This document shows positions 35,497 to 46,973 of a DNA stretch of 64,000 nt, piece after piece; position 1 is the stretch's first letter; every line of letters starts with the position of its first letter. The stretch spans positions 336,727 to 400,726 of the forward strand of contig BDDD01000975.1 in the NCBI GenBank assembly GCA_001972305.1. Direction: 5' to 3'. The position numbers and the translations under genes were made by a program. This DNA comes from Cephalotus follicularis. Taxonomy: Eukaryota; Streptophyta; Magnoliopsida; Oxalidales; Cephalotaceae. The notes beneath the pieces were generated by a model. The model was not told where the DNA came from and did not search any database. It saw only the letters and a list, made by a program, of their open reading frames with translations.

Positions 35497-38301
35497 TGTA
35501 ACATCCGTGTCCCAGTAGTCTGTGCCTGTGAGCCTACATGGATTTCTGTCTGTCTGTCTAGCGGTTAGTCTGTTTTTCTGGTATTCATGACATATGCATC
35601 ATGGTGTTAATAAATTTTTTATCGGTGTGATGTTATTCCGGCGGTTTATCTGCATAACAAATAAATGTTTCCATGCTTTAAATTAAATGATGTCTTACTG
35701 AAATTGTTGCTAAATTTGAAAAATAGGCCAAGTGGTATGTCCTAAATATCCAATTTCTGTTCGCATCGGTTAAATTCTGGGCATAAACCCAATCCATTAT
35801 GGTTGGGTATATATATATTGAGTTCTCTCTCTCTCCCTCTTTATTTTGGCTTTTATATCTCTCTCTCTCTCTCTCCCCCCGTTTTCTCTCGTCTCTCCCG
35901 TTCTCTCTCTTTCTCTCTTCTGCCTCTGCCGCCAGCGTCACTGTCGATATAACGCCAGCGAGACCACCGACGGGACTGCAGTGACCTCCCGACTGTACCG
36001 GACGCCACCCCGGCCCTCGTAACCGCCCTGTGCCCCCGCAACGAGCTTCTCTCTCTCAGCCTCTGTTTTGTGCCATATCTCCGTCTTCGGCGACCATCAC
36101 GGCAAGGGGAACCCAGATCTGGCATCCTGGAGTCGCGGCGCAGATCAGCTGCAAAGGCAGCCACTGTCAACGTGCCCGTTCCAGCCAGATAGGGCGGCGC
36201 CGTGACCAACGCACCTCAGATCCGTGATCCCCGTCCTCAGGTGCACTAGATCCGACTTCCCCGCTGCTGACCGACCACCACTCGTGGCTAACACGCTCCT
36301 GCTAGTGGCATGTGAGCCATGCTCCGGCGACCTCCAGAGGTGCATTTCTGACAACATTATGACTTCGTTTTCCACGTAGACGTGATCCGTTCCGGTTCTG
36401 CTCTGAGATTTCGGCTCCGTGCTCCGTTCCATCTACTTTCGGTAAATTCTGAACCATGTTCCGTTAGTTCTATTTTTCGTTGAATTCTGTATTTCTGTAT
36501 CTATTTCTGCGATATTATGAACTTGAATTGTTTATATGACTCAAAATTAGATAACCTGAACAACCACTTGGACTTGCTTTAATAATTTCAAAAGTGTGTT
36601 TAATTGAAGTTTAAACGATATTTTTAATAATCGTATTTTGGCTGCTTTTGAGCGTATTGATCGGTTTTAGTTTTCTGACTTCTGCACGTATTTCATTGCA
36701 TAAAGCATTGCACGACATTGTACATGTTTGTCTGTCTGTCTGTTGGCAGAGGATCCTGCCTTTGAGGTCGGCCATGGAGGCGACCAGTCGAGGGACTTGC
36801 TCGTTTGTTCTGTGAGTGGAACGCTTTTCTTTAACCCTTTTACTGTGAAGTTCTTTCAACTGGTTTGAATGTTTGAACGTTTTCATTTATTTATTTTCGT
36901 ATCTGAATGAAATCGGATTTACTCTATTTCTGAAGGATGTTTAAGTTTTGATGTCTGAAACGTTCTTTTAATGTTTTCAAATGCTTGCATGATGACAGTC
37001 ATAGTATGACGCTATTTTCAGATATATCTGTATTTGATAAAAAAATGATTTCTGTATCTGTTTGAATCTGTTTTAAGTATGTTTGAATCTGTTTTAAGTC
37101 TGTTTTGAGGTATTGGTGAATTCTGTATCTGCTGATTTTGTTTAAATATTTTTTAATGCACTGGTGATTTCGGTATTGTATTGGTTACTTATCTTACGCC
37201 CATGAGAGGCTTTGTCTACACGTGTATGACCTTATGTTGATTCTTTAACGCGACGGTGTCATCGCCACTATATTCTGCTGGACGTTCGGTCCGACGGGGC
37301 CAAGGCGTCAACCTTACCTAGTAGACCCAACTGCATCTCTATATATTTATTTTGTTTAAACTCTATTAAAAACTACACACATTTGAGTTTTTGATGATTA
37401 ATCTGATTTTCTACTGATTCTGTTAGTTTTGAGTTTATGAGCTATTTTATAAATCGGATTTTGATTTTTCGTTCTGTTTTATTGATATTCCGTTTAATTT
37501 GTTTGTAATATTCTGCAAAAAGATACTTTTTATTGCGAGCAAAACTCTGTCCGAATCTTTTGTTCCATCTCACTAGTCCTGTGGACTAACCCTCTCCTCT
37601 ATTTTTATTTTTAGTTCTGACAGGTTAGTCTGCTGAGCTCTGTTAGCTGGAGTTAGTCTGTTTGCTGAGGTGAGAGCACAAGGACATGTCTACCAGAGTC
37701 AACACATGCATATCATTCACGACATTAACATTTAAATTTTTGCATTTCTTATGTTTGTAGATAAATGTTTTTATGGTTTTGTTTAGAAGGGCTGAGCCCT
37801 GTTTATGATTTAAGCTTTGATAATATGGTTGAGGCAGAGCCCAACCATGCATGTTTTCTATTTTTTTCTTGTGATCTGCTGAGGACTGAGCTCATTTATA
37901 AACTGTTGATTTCCTCCTTTGGGAGTGTGGATTTTGAACAGTGTTTTTCTTTACAGGGAGCATAGTCCGATAAACGGATACTACATGTCGGATTTTTGTA
38001 AAAATTTAAAAGTTAGAATTATTTTCAAGTTTTCAAAGAAACTTTTCTATTTATTTAATGGTTTGAAGAAATTATCTGTTTAAAAATGTATTTCTGAAAT
38101 TTTTAATCTGCTAAACCTATAAGGTGAGTCTCTAATGAGAAGCTTGGCCTCGTAGTGGACTTGACGAATTCCAGCTGGGTTGGGTCCGGGCTTGTCAATG
38201 GTGAAAGACACGTACTTAACAATATCCTACTTTCACCATGGCCCGTGATTTGCTAACATCTACTGTTTCAACAGTTGTTTCAGAATCTGCTTTTTTTACA
38301 T
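35497..38301 (+). mobile_element. Probable LTR-like non-coding block (right edge uncertain)
   Basis: It starts TGTAACATCCGTG, like the outer ends of the LTR-like elements at 25136 and 59420. ATGGT precedes the start, and TATGGT follows a possible end TTTTTTTACA at 38301, so a slightly mutated duplication is possible but not clean. Inside, a TATA box (TATATATATA, about 35809) is followed by a long CT tract (35822-35925) and a GC-rich stretch to about 36440, which looks like a promoter with leader. No protein is recognisable; the frames at 35853-36432 are overlapping artefacts of GC-rich DNA. The length of about 2.8 kb matches the other LTR-like blocks. Confidence 0.45.
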
Positions 38302-40124
38302 ATGGTAGAGTACTAGACGACCAAAGGAGTAACTTGAGTCCCAAATCACTTAAATTATGTGTTTGTTAGAAGGATTGGATTTCACAAGACGCTTACCAAT
38401 AGTGATGAATGAATATGCCCGCAAGAGTATAAACTGTGAACGGCGATACATTCAAATACACTCCTGATCCACAAGAGTATAAACTGTGAACTATCAAACA
38501 ATGAGAAAAAACACTTTTATCTTTCTTAATACTTGTAACATGCCACTTATTTAATTATCATTAGTTATATCTGTAAAACGCCGTTTTGGGTTTATTAATA
38601 ATATTAACCGTAGTTTATTTTTCATCCTGTGACATTGTGTATATATGTACACACAATGTCACAAGATGAAAAATAATAAGCATAACAAATTAATGCTACG
38701 ACTTTGTAGGATTTTGTCGATGATAAAATGACCATTTAATTGTATTTTAATAATATATTGATGTTAGAAAAAAATTTCGTAACTACAACGGTAAAATCAA
38801 ATAGTAAAGTCCTTGAGAATTCCAACGATCATTCATTTGGTCGAAATGGATAACATACGAACCTAGATTTCGTATTGATTTTTTTCGCAAACATTTGTGA
38901 ACCATTACAAACCACCGAAAACTACAACGAACTAGTCTAGACCACACTATTGACGGACCGGATCACATTTCTAAAAAAAAATCCGGACTAGACAACACCA
39001 AATGCGATCTGGTCCCTGTTCGGTTAAATCTCGAGCGGTTCGGTGTGGTTTTGGCTTGGAACTGGACTGGACCGCCGGCTACCGATCATGATACACATTG
39101 GTCTCTTTACTCTATTATTGGTCCTTAAATCCTTTATTTGGCTTATATAAGGTTCCGTGGCATGAACTTAGGGTGGTAATTCATGTTAACAGGTTGGGTT
39201 AATGTCTTTTTGAAGTATAGTTAAAGCACTATAAAGGTCAACCATAACATGATCCATTTAGTGATTGTATCAAAAAATCAAATTTTAACTCGATCCATTT
39301 ATTAAACGCGCTACACATGTCGACTTGTATAAACTGTTTAATTAACAAATAGTCAAATATCATATCAACTTACTTAATAATATGAATTTTATTCGATTAA
39401 AACCTATTTAACTTAAAATTCTATTATAATTAATGATTGATTATGTATATACACATTAATAAACTTAAATTACTTAATTAATATCTTAATCTATATATGA
39501 AAGAGAGTGAAAAAAATAATTTTGATTGTAAAGTAATATCATTTTATAATTAATTAAATATGTATTATGCTTTATTGTTAATAATTTATAACTAAGTTAA
39601 ATATTATTATGTCAAATTAATTAGATTGATGCTGACATAATTAATAAATAAGTTAATTATGAATCAATTTCGAATTAAGCGGTTCAACCTTAAAATGAAC
39701 GGTTTTCACTCGTATTAAATTTGTCGATCATAAATTGACTCAAACTCATTCAGTCTAAACTCAAACGTCAGTAACTTCATGTCATTTTTGTATCTTATTC
39801 GAGCTTCATAGTCAAAATTAACATTCCTAACTCACACCTCAAGCTTCTTTATCTATCAAGAATAAAGACCAATCTTCTTATGTTCTCTCAATGAGACCAT
39901 ATAAACTTGCAAAAGAGAATTCGATCCTCCGGGTGGGTTGAACAATTCGTTTATCCCATTTCACAACATTATTCCATCCTGATTTCATTATCCAAAAGAT
40001 AAATAGGAGATGAGTAGTACACTTGTAATACATACCACTCAATCACACATCGTATAGTTAATCAAATCCGAAATATTAAGTGAAGTACTAATGCTACTCC
40101 CATATTTCTGTTTTGGTTGTCATT
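38302..40124. other. Host spacer
   Basis: AT-rich, without a gene. It contains the hairpin at 38615-38676 and otherwise only short low-complexity runs. Confidence 0.5.
38615..38676. repeat. Near-perfect 26-bp inverted repeat (hairpin)
   Basis: Arms 38615-38640 and 38651-38676 are complementary at 25 of 26 positions around a 10-base loop rich in TATA. It could be a very small foldback element or the stem of a small-RNA precursor; the sequence does not decide. Confidence 0.7.
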
Positions 40125-40132
40125 AGAAAGGT

Positions 40133-40324
40133 TAGGGTTGCAAGTGGGCCGGTTAAAACCATGAACCGGCCCGGATCGGTCCGCCTGGTCCTTGAACCGG
40201 CCCGGACCGTGTGCCACGTGACCGGTTCATGGTTAAACAGGTTCGGGCAATGCGGTCTGGGCCGGTTCATGGTGTCAGGAACCGTTGAACCGGCCCGGAC
40301 CATGAACCGGATCGGACCGAGATA
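40133..40324. repeat. Left terminal and subterminal inverted arm of the hAT element
   Basis: About 190 bp rich in ACCGGCCCGGA and CATGAACCGG units. It is complementary in style and partly in sequence to 45870-46050 at the other end. Such arms usually hold transposase-binding sites. Confidence 0.65.
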
Positions 40325-40665
40325 TTGGCGTCAACGCCTAGGATATTGGCGTCAACGTTGAGGGCCACAACATGAATTGAATCAGGATAATCCTCGTCAA
40401 CGCGCTGGAAATTGTATTTTTGGCGTCAACTCCAATATTTAGACATCAACGCCGAAGGTGCAAAAAACGGACAGTAGTAGCTGTGGACGTTAACGCATAA
40501 GGCAAATGGAGTCAACACAAATGACATTCGAGTCAACACTATTAAAAGGTGTCGACGTGAATGAAGCAAAAATCAGAAAGCGGCTAATGGAGTCAACGCG
40601 AAGAACCATTGGAGTTAACGCACAAGATTATTGACGTCAACGCTAAGAGTAAGCGTCGACGTCAA
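40325..40665. repeat. Left cluster of the GCGTCAACG motif
   Basis: About 13 copies of GGCGTCAACGC-type sequence, mostly in the CGTCAACG orientation, spaced 15-45 bp. Several are near palindromes (GCGTTAACGC, GCGTCGACGTC). Repeated subterminal motifs of this kind bind transposase in characterised hAT elements. Confidence 0.75.
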
Positions 40666-40950
40666 ATCAAACAGACAAAAATAATGGCTAGTTTTTAATG
40701 GAGATTTCATTTTCCTAAAGTGATTCCAACGGTTAGAAGATGATTCCAACGGCTATATTCAATATGAAGTTTATAAATAAATGTTGAATCACTGAAGAAC
40801 AACAACAATAAACAGTAATCAACATTAAAGTCAATTTTTGTCAAAATTATAGAGCTTTATGGTACTAAATTACCTTATAGTGTATTAACTTTTATAATTT
40901 ATCATCTTACTTATTTTTTAATTATTAGTTAATTACATATTTCAATTATA

Positions 40951-43017
40951 ATGGATTCAACATCAAGAGCAAGGAAACAAGCAAGGAGGACCGACAAGGT
41001 GGGTTTTACATCCACCATCGCGTTCGACTTGGCGGATGTGGAACTTCCTTCTGACGATGACCAAATGGCCCACATGATGCAACAATCTCATCCACCTGGT
41101 GATAAATTTTTTGACTTGGATGAAGATACGCCATCGGATGCTGCGATCGGTGGAACATCCCTACAATCCGAGAAGAACGATCCTAACAAAGGGGGAAACA
41201 AAAATCCGACATATGGAAGCACATGGAGATTAGAGATGCCAGGAATGGGAAGAAACGAGTCTTTTGCAAGGTATGTAAGACTAACGATTATGCTTATACA
41301 AGTGGGAGTGGTATGGGAACTTACAAGAGGCATTTAGTAAAATGCTTGGAACAACATGGTGTTAAAGGTTCAGGCCAAACCCAACTCCAATTTAGCCAGG
41401 TCAATGGTGATAATAAATTACTTACTTTTAGATTTACCGATGAAAATTATAGAAGAAAATTAGTTTATTATATTATAGGTAATGAATTACCATTTCCCAT
41501 GTTGACTCAGTTTTTTTCCGTGATCTAGTACATGAAGGACTTAATCCTCAGGAGAAATTATATTCAAGAACTACCTTTGAAAGTGATTGTCTTATTATTT
41601 ATGAAGAACACAAGGCTAAATTAATTTCTTCTTTTACAAATATTTCTACTTTTTCTCTCACGTCTGATGTTTGGAGCACAAGCACGAGAAAAAGTTTTAT
41701 TTGTATAACTACTCATTATATTGACGAAAACTGATTATTACAAAAAAGAATTATTGCATTTAAAAATTTGGATTATTCTCACACCGGTCATAATATAGCT
41801 ACATCTATAATAGAAACAACTCGTGAGTTTGGAATTGAGGAAAAAAAAATTTCTATTAGTTTTGATAATGCTACTAATAATGATGCTGCTGTTAGACAGT
41901 TAAGAGGTTTTTTTGATCCCATATTAAATAGTAAATTATTTCATGTTAGATGTGTATGTCATATTATTAATTTGATTGTTCAAGATGGTTTACTTTTTGT
42001 TAGAGAACAAGTACAAAAAATTACAAGTATTATTACCTTTATAGCCCAATCGGGTGTAAGAAAACAAACATCTAAACAACTTTGTAATGAATGTGGTTTG
42101 AAATATAAAAATTTGGTACATGCTGTGACACATAGGTGGAATTATACTTATGAAATGTTGCTGCGTACTTATGAATTTAGGTTACCAATAAATGCATTCA
42201 TAGGTATGCACATGACTGCATATTCTTTTTATTCTGAAATATCTGATAAAGATTGGACAACTTGTTATGTTATGACCTAATTTTTAGAAAAATTTAAAGA
42301 ATTGACTGATCTATTTTCTGGTTCTTATTATATTACTACAAATTTAGTCGTTGGTAAATTATGAGAAATTTGTGAAGTTTTTGCTAAATATAGGGTGAAC
42401 AATAATTTTATAGATATTTGTGATGTGATGGAAGAAAAATTCCTAAAATATTGAGAAACAATTCCTCATTTATTTTGTTTGGCTGCTATAATGGATCATA
42501 GAATAAAATTACAAGGTATGTTATTCATTGCAAACAAATGTCAAATATGCATGAGCAAAGGTAATCCAATACAATTAGATGGTAATGAGATTACTCAATT
42601 GTTAAATGATGCATTTGATACATATGTTAAAAAATATAGTGTCAAAAATGAATATCAAGAAAATGTTAGTAGTAGTGGTAATGATCCCATATATTTTTTT
42701 GATAGAATTGCTTATGGAGTTGGTAGTAGTACTAGTAATAGTATGGTTAATACAATTACTGACCTACAACATTACCTTAATACTAATATTCAGTTCATTA
42801 ATAAAGAAGATAGAGCGTCCTTAGATCTTTTACAATGGTGGCAAAATCAACATATTTTTTATCCAATTCTTTCTATAATGGCACGTGATATACTAACAGC
42901 TCATGTGTCCACAGTAGCATTCGAATCTGCTTTTTCTGCAGGTGATAGGGTTTTAGATGAGAGAATAGGGCGGTTGAAAGCAAAAACAGTGGAGATTTGT
43001 GTTTGCTTGAAAGATTG
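40951..43017 (+). pseudogene. hAT transposase (decayed)
   Basis: Successive plus-strand frames together cover a hAT transposase: start MDSTSRARKQ (40951), a BED-type zinc finger (CKVC ... YKRHLVKC, about 41271-41345), the catalytic-core region (TSDVWSTSTRKSF, SISFDNATNNDAAV, RCVCHIINLIVQDG, RWNYTYEML) and the C-terminal hAT dimerisation domain (LLQWW ... STVAFESAFSAGDRVLDE, to 43017). Frameshifts lie near 41200 and 41510-41540, and stops near 41733, 42278, 42361 and 42452. The enzyme would cut and paste elements with matching ends; this copy is inactive. The conserved hAT Asp residues appear in the SDVW and FDNA blocks. Confidence 0.88.
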
Positions 43018-43081
43018 AATCGTTCAAGATAGGAGGATTCAAAAAATTATAGACGAAGATAGTGATAGTAATGACGAATAA

Positions 43082-43294
43082 AACTACATCGTCAAGAATT
43101 CGAGGAAGATGAACAGAAAGATAGACAATATGCGAGAGGAGTTTCTTGACCTTTTTGACGATCAACACATAAGACAAAGGAGACTTGAGAAGAAGTTGAT
43201 TGCCAAAGGAATTATTGAAGTTGCTGATGACATCTCCTCATCTGAAGAAGACGAATCGAAAGAAGAATTGGCTGTTTTTTTAATATGTACTTAA
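43082..43294 (+). pseudogene. Fragment of the plant-transposon-protein C-terminus, plus strand
   Basis: The frame with KIDNMREEFLDLFDD, RRLEKKLIAKGIIEV and an acidic SSSEEDES tail is clearly related to the C-terminus of the minus-strand gene at 44300-45480 (KMDNLRGEFLDLFDD, RRLEKKMIVKGLIEV). It lies right after the transposase and in the opposite direction to the complete copy. A second, truncated copy of that gene therefore sits in the same element as an inverted repeat. Confidence 0.7.
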
Positions 43295-43383
43295 CTTTTG
43301 ATATTTTTTTAACGTTCAAATATTAAACTGTGATCTTCTTGAATTCAATTGATGTTTTATTTTTCAAAATGCTAAATATCTTT

Positions 43384-43770
43384 ATTCATGTTGACGCGTA
43401 AGTATGGCGTTGACGCGGATGTCATTTGTGTTGACTCATTTTATTTTTCGCATTAACATTCAAGTCACTATCAGCATTGTGCTTTCTTCTGCGTTGACGT
43501 CTAAAAATGGCGTTGACGTTTTAATCATAAGTGTTGACGCTAAAAATTCTTAACGTTAACGTCCAAAGCTACTGTTCGAAATTGCACCTTTTGGCGTTGA
43601 CGTTTCACTTTTTTGAGTTGATGTCTTACTTAAGGCGTTGATGCGGATAATGAAATTCCCAGCACGTCGACGTCAATCATTAAAGGCGTTGACGAAGATC
43701 ATCTTCCAAAGCCCAGAAACTTATATTCAACCCCAGCACGTTGACGCCTAAGATATAGTCGTTGGCGCCA
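43384..43770. repeat. Central cluster of the GCGTTGACG motif
   Basis: About 15 copies, mainly in the opposite orientation to the left cluster. The stretch from ATTGCACCTTTTGGCGTTGACG onwards aligns with the complement of the left cluster near 40440-40465. It looks like the inverted subterminal region of an element that once ended near here. Confidence 0.7.
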
Positions 43771-44299
43771 ATAAGACAGAATGCACATATTGCTTGTTTT
43801 CACTTGCAATTTTTCCTGTCAAACATAACTCTACTCCTTTCAAACATAAGCATAACCTTTCAAACATTTGATACACAGATGATATCAATTTATACCATCT
43901 TGATATTCAAACATACCCATAGGCATATATAACATATATAACATCTCATGCATAACTGTCAAACATTTGATGCATAACATATATAAAATTGTTTCCATTT
44001 GATACATACTTTGATGCATGACTGTCAAACATTTGCCTACGGGTACATTTGATGCATAACTGTCAAGCATAACTGTCAAACATAACCTTTGCATATATGA
44101 TATCAATTTCAAAACATTTGATACATACTCTTAAAAACATAGGCATACACATTACACAAACATCTCATCATAACCATATATAAGATCAAGTATGTAACAT
44201 GATAATATAACATCCAGAGAACTGAAAATTTGATACAAAACAAAATTTTTACAACTGATATAAACCAAATGTTTAAAAACAGAAAATGCAATGTATGAA

Positions 44300-45480
44300 T
44301 CAAGTCTTCACATTATCTCCTCCTTCTTCTTCCGATTCTTCTTCTTCCGAAGAGGAGAGGTCAACAACTTCAATAAGTCCTTTGACAATCATCTTCTTCT
44401 CTAGTCTTCTAAGTTTTCTTTGTGTATCGTCAAAGAGGTCAAGAAATTCCCCTCTCAAATTATCCATCTTGATATTCAACTTCCTCAGATAATCCACCAC
44501 AAGATCCATGGTCGTAAATGCCTTGCTGCTACTACTTGCTTGACCTTGCTGCATCTGTGGTGCAGGGTTTGCTTCTTTCTTTGAGCTTCTCCTTGCTGTT
44601 CAACATCCTCATCACCTTCACCTTCATCTCTTTTTCTTTTTCTTCCACCTTCCTTGGGCAGCCATTGAACACCTTTCTCAGAATCAAACACTCTCTTCCA
44701 TCCCATTCTCTTCAAGGAAGAGGCATTGTAGATGTCCTCAACATCTAACCTCGATGCAACTTCATTCCCAAACACTATCCCAAAGTGAGAGAGAATCTTG
44801 GTGATTACCATACCGTATGGCAATGCACCTTCAACTTTAGAAGTTGCTCTTAACATGTTCTTCATGATTAAATGAGGGAGGTTCAATGGTTTACCAGTCA
44901 CAACGTGCCACATAATATACAAGTCTTGGTAACTCATCTTTTCATGCCCACCGGAGGTAGGTAGAATGTGAGTGGCAGTTATGTGGTGGAGCAGCCTATG
45001 CTCAGCACCAAGGAGATTGGTAGGCTTGGCCAATCCTCCAAAAACATTCTCGTTAGGGTAGAACACCCTAAGACAATCCTCCAAAACTAATTCCGGATCC
45101 TTCGGCCATTTCATAGTTTCAAAAAACTTTGATCCAACAGCAGGTATATTCAAAATCTGACCTAGAATCTTATCATCAAACTTGATAACTATTCTATTAA
45201 CTTTAGTCGTCAATTCTAAAACATCATTGCAATCATCTCCTACATTACTCAAATTGCTATAAAATTCTTTAACAGATTCTATATAATATGGAGCATTAAT
45301 CGTAAAGTAATCTTTCCAACCTAAAACATCAAACCATTGTTCTAGATTAAACTTATCACCTGTAGTGAAGGAGAAATCAACAGTCCTTCCACATAGCACT
45401 TTTCTCCTAGCATAAGAGCTCTCGTATCTCTGACCAGTAGGTACCTTCCCTCCATGTGATGAGTGCTTGGTCTTCGGCAT
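44300..45480 (-). pseudogene. Putative plant transposon protein (PF20167-like), frameshifted
   Basis: The minus-strand frame starts at 45480 (MPKTKHSSHGGKV) and runs 331 residues. LEQWFDVLGWKDYFTI, VKEFYSNL and LPYGMVITKILSHFG resemble the domain found in many plant transposon-associated proteins; I assign the family from memory. Near 44555-44580 the frame shifts by one base. The continuation to 44300 (ANPAPQMQQG ... KMDNLRGEFLDLFDD ... SSSEEEESEEE) is supported by the homologous fragment at 43082-43294. The predicted protein has a basic KRKRDEG stretch and an acidic tail, and no catalytic motif that I can name. The gene converges with the transposase. Its function is unknown. Confidence 0.65.
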
Positions 45481-45629
45481 AATGCAGGATATGGTTTTGA
45501 ATGGAAAAGATTCAAGATTTTTAGGTTTAGGGTTCGGATTTTAGAGAAAGCAGAGAGAGGGAAACTAGCGATTTCAACGCCAAAACAAGTAAGAGTCGAC
45601 GAAAACGCACAGAGCATTATATACTCGAC

Positions 45630-45855
45630 CCGTAGGCGTCGACGCCTAACTTATGCGTTGACGCTTATTGTGTACCATTTGATTTTTTAATATAGGCGTT
45701 AACGTCATCGTAGACGCAAAAACATGACGTTAACGCTAATAGATAGCGTTGGCGTACAAGATGAAAAGATTCTAGGTCATCATAGTCATAAGATAGCGTT
45801 GACGAATATCAGCTCAAATGACATTAGCGTCAACGTCATACATACGCCTCAACGT
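45630..45855. repeat. Right cluster of the GCGTCAACG motif
   Basis: About eight copies in both orientations (GGCGTCGACGCC, GGCGTTAACGTC, AGCGTTGACG and others) between the start of the minus-strand gene and the right terminal arm. Confidence 0.7.
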
Positions 45856-46032
45856 GAATATGAACCGAACCGGCCCGGATCAGCAAGTCTCATTCATGGT
45901 TAAGGTTCACGGGCCGGTTCGGTTCTCATTTTTTAGCTCCATGAATCGGACCGGGCCAGACCGTGACAAAAGAGGTCCAGTTCAAGAACCGGACTGCCTT
46001 TCGCCGGTCCGGGCCACGGTCCGGGCCGATCC

Positions 46033-46133
46033 GGACCCCTTGCAACTCTAAGAAAAGTTAACGTTGAGAAACGTGAGCATTCCTGGACCCCTTGCAACTC
46101 TAAGAAAGGTTAACGTTGAGAAACGTGAGCATT
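46033..46133. repeat. Tandem duplication of the hAT right end (52-bp unit)
   Basis: The units 46033-46084 and 46085-46133 both contain CCCCTTGCAACTCTA, the target duplication and flanking host sequence. The inner copy has AGAAAAGT and the outer has AGAAAGGT, which matches the left flank exactly. The duplication includes host DNA, so it arose after insertion. Confidence 0.8.
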
Positions 46134-46973
46134 GCACAAGTACTTATAAGAATTGAGCAAGGTCTCGTCTGGTTCACAGGAACAGACCGGATCACTTTAA
46201 ATATTGTGGTCCGAGCTACTGGACCTCATATAAAAGTGCGGATCAGACTGTATGCATTCCAACATACTAGTGTTATAAGTAGACTAGATATATCAAAGAA
46301 GGAATAATTAGTATTTTCATGCTCTAAAAAGTAGAGCATTGACCAACTGATTTTGGATTCCACATTACATGTAGGAATCCATCATTAGTTGTTTCATGCT
46401 AAAATCATGACTTTATTCTATCATGTTCTGATTGAAACATGCAGTTGAAGGCAGCTATCACGGGTGCTGATCTTTGTTTGTTCATAAAAAGGTGAAAACA
46501 CAGTAGCAGACAGTAATGAATGAGCATATAAAAAATAGAAATAGAAATACAAACTTGTGTCAGTTGGTGCCCCTCTTAATGCTGCATCTTGCAATGTGGT
46601 CCAAACGCAGACGGCCTTAACATAAATAATGATGCACAAAGGCCCAGATCGAGTTTGATTGTTAGGTACTAGTTACTCCATAATCTTGGTGGACAAAAAC
46701 AAGTCTAATGCAGAAATAAACTTTTGTTTTATATTATCATGTAGAAGAAACACAAAGCAATCGGATTATTGGGCCTGATTAGAGCACAAATATCAATCTG
46801 GTTTGGTGCGCCTCCAGGCTACTCCATGCCTTTTTTGGCTCCAGAATTAGAATAGAAGCTCACTAAAATATGATTAAAAAGACTGTATACGCCCTTGAAG
46901 GCATTCCTGTTCACAGACTCTTCAACTATTGCCAACTGCAACTCAAAATTTTGAATTTTAACATATAAACAAG
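46134..46973. other. Host spacer upstream of the methyltransferase gene
   Basis: No gene seen; it presumably contains the promoter of the gene starting at 46974. The frame at 46421-46639 has no recognisable domain. Confidence 0.45.

Larger units (their letters stand above)
40133..46102 (+). mobile_element. Composite hAT element
   Basis: Left end TAGGGTTGCAAG, right end (complement) TAGAGTTGCAAG. The 8-bp target duplication AGAAAGGT is perfect at 40125-40132 and 46103-46110. Next to both ends are inverted GC-rich arms with AACCGGCCCGGA units. Inside are a decayed plus-strand transposase, a minus-strand plant-transposon-protein gene and three clusters of a GCGTYRACGC motif. At 5970 bp it is long for a hAT element; the central motif cluster suggests that an older right end lies inside. 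The last 52 bp are duplicated. Confidence 0.85.

Noticed and set aside
35853..36432. Arg-rich frames on the minus strand in the block at 35497
   Set aside because: Composition follows a CT-rich tract and CpG-rich leader; there are no domains, and the frames overlap each other in different phases.
38301..38640. TGTGACA at about 38629-38635 as the right end of the block starting at 35497
   Set aside because: It matches the expected terminal style, but it is part of the 26-bp hairpin and is not followed by the expected ATGGT duplication.
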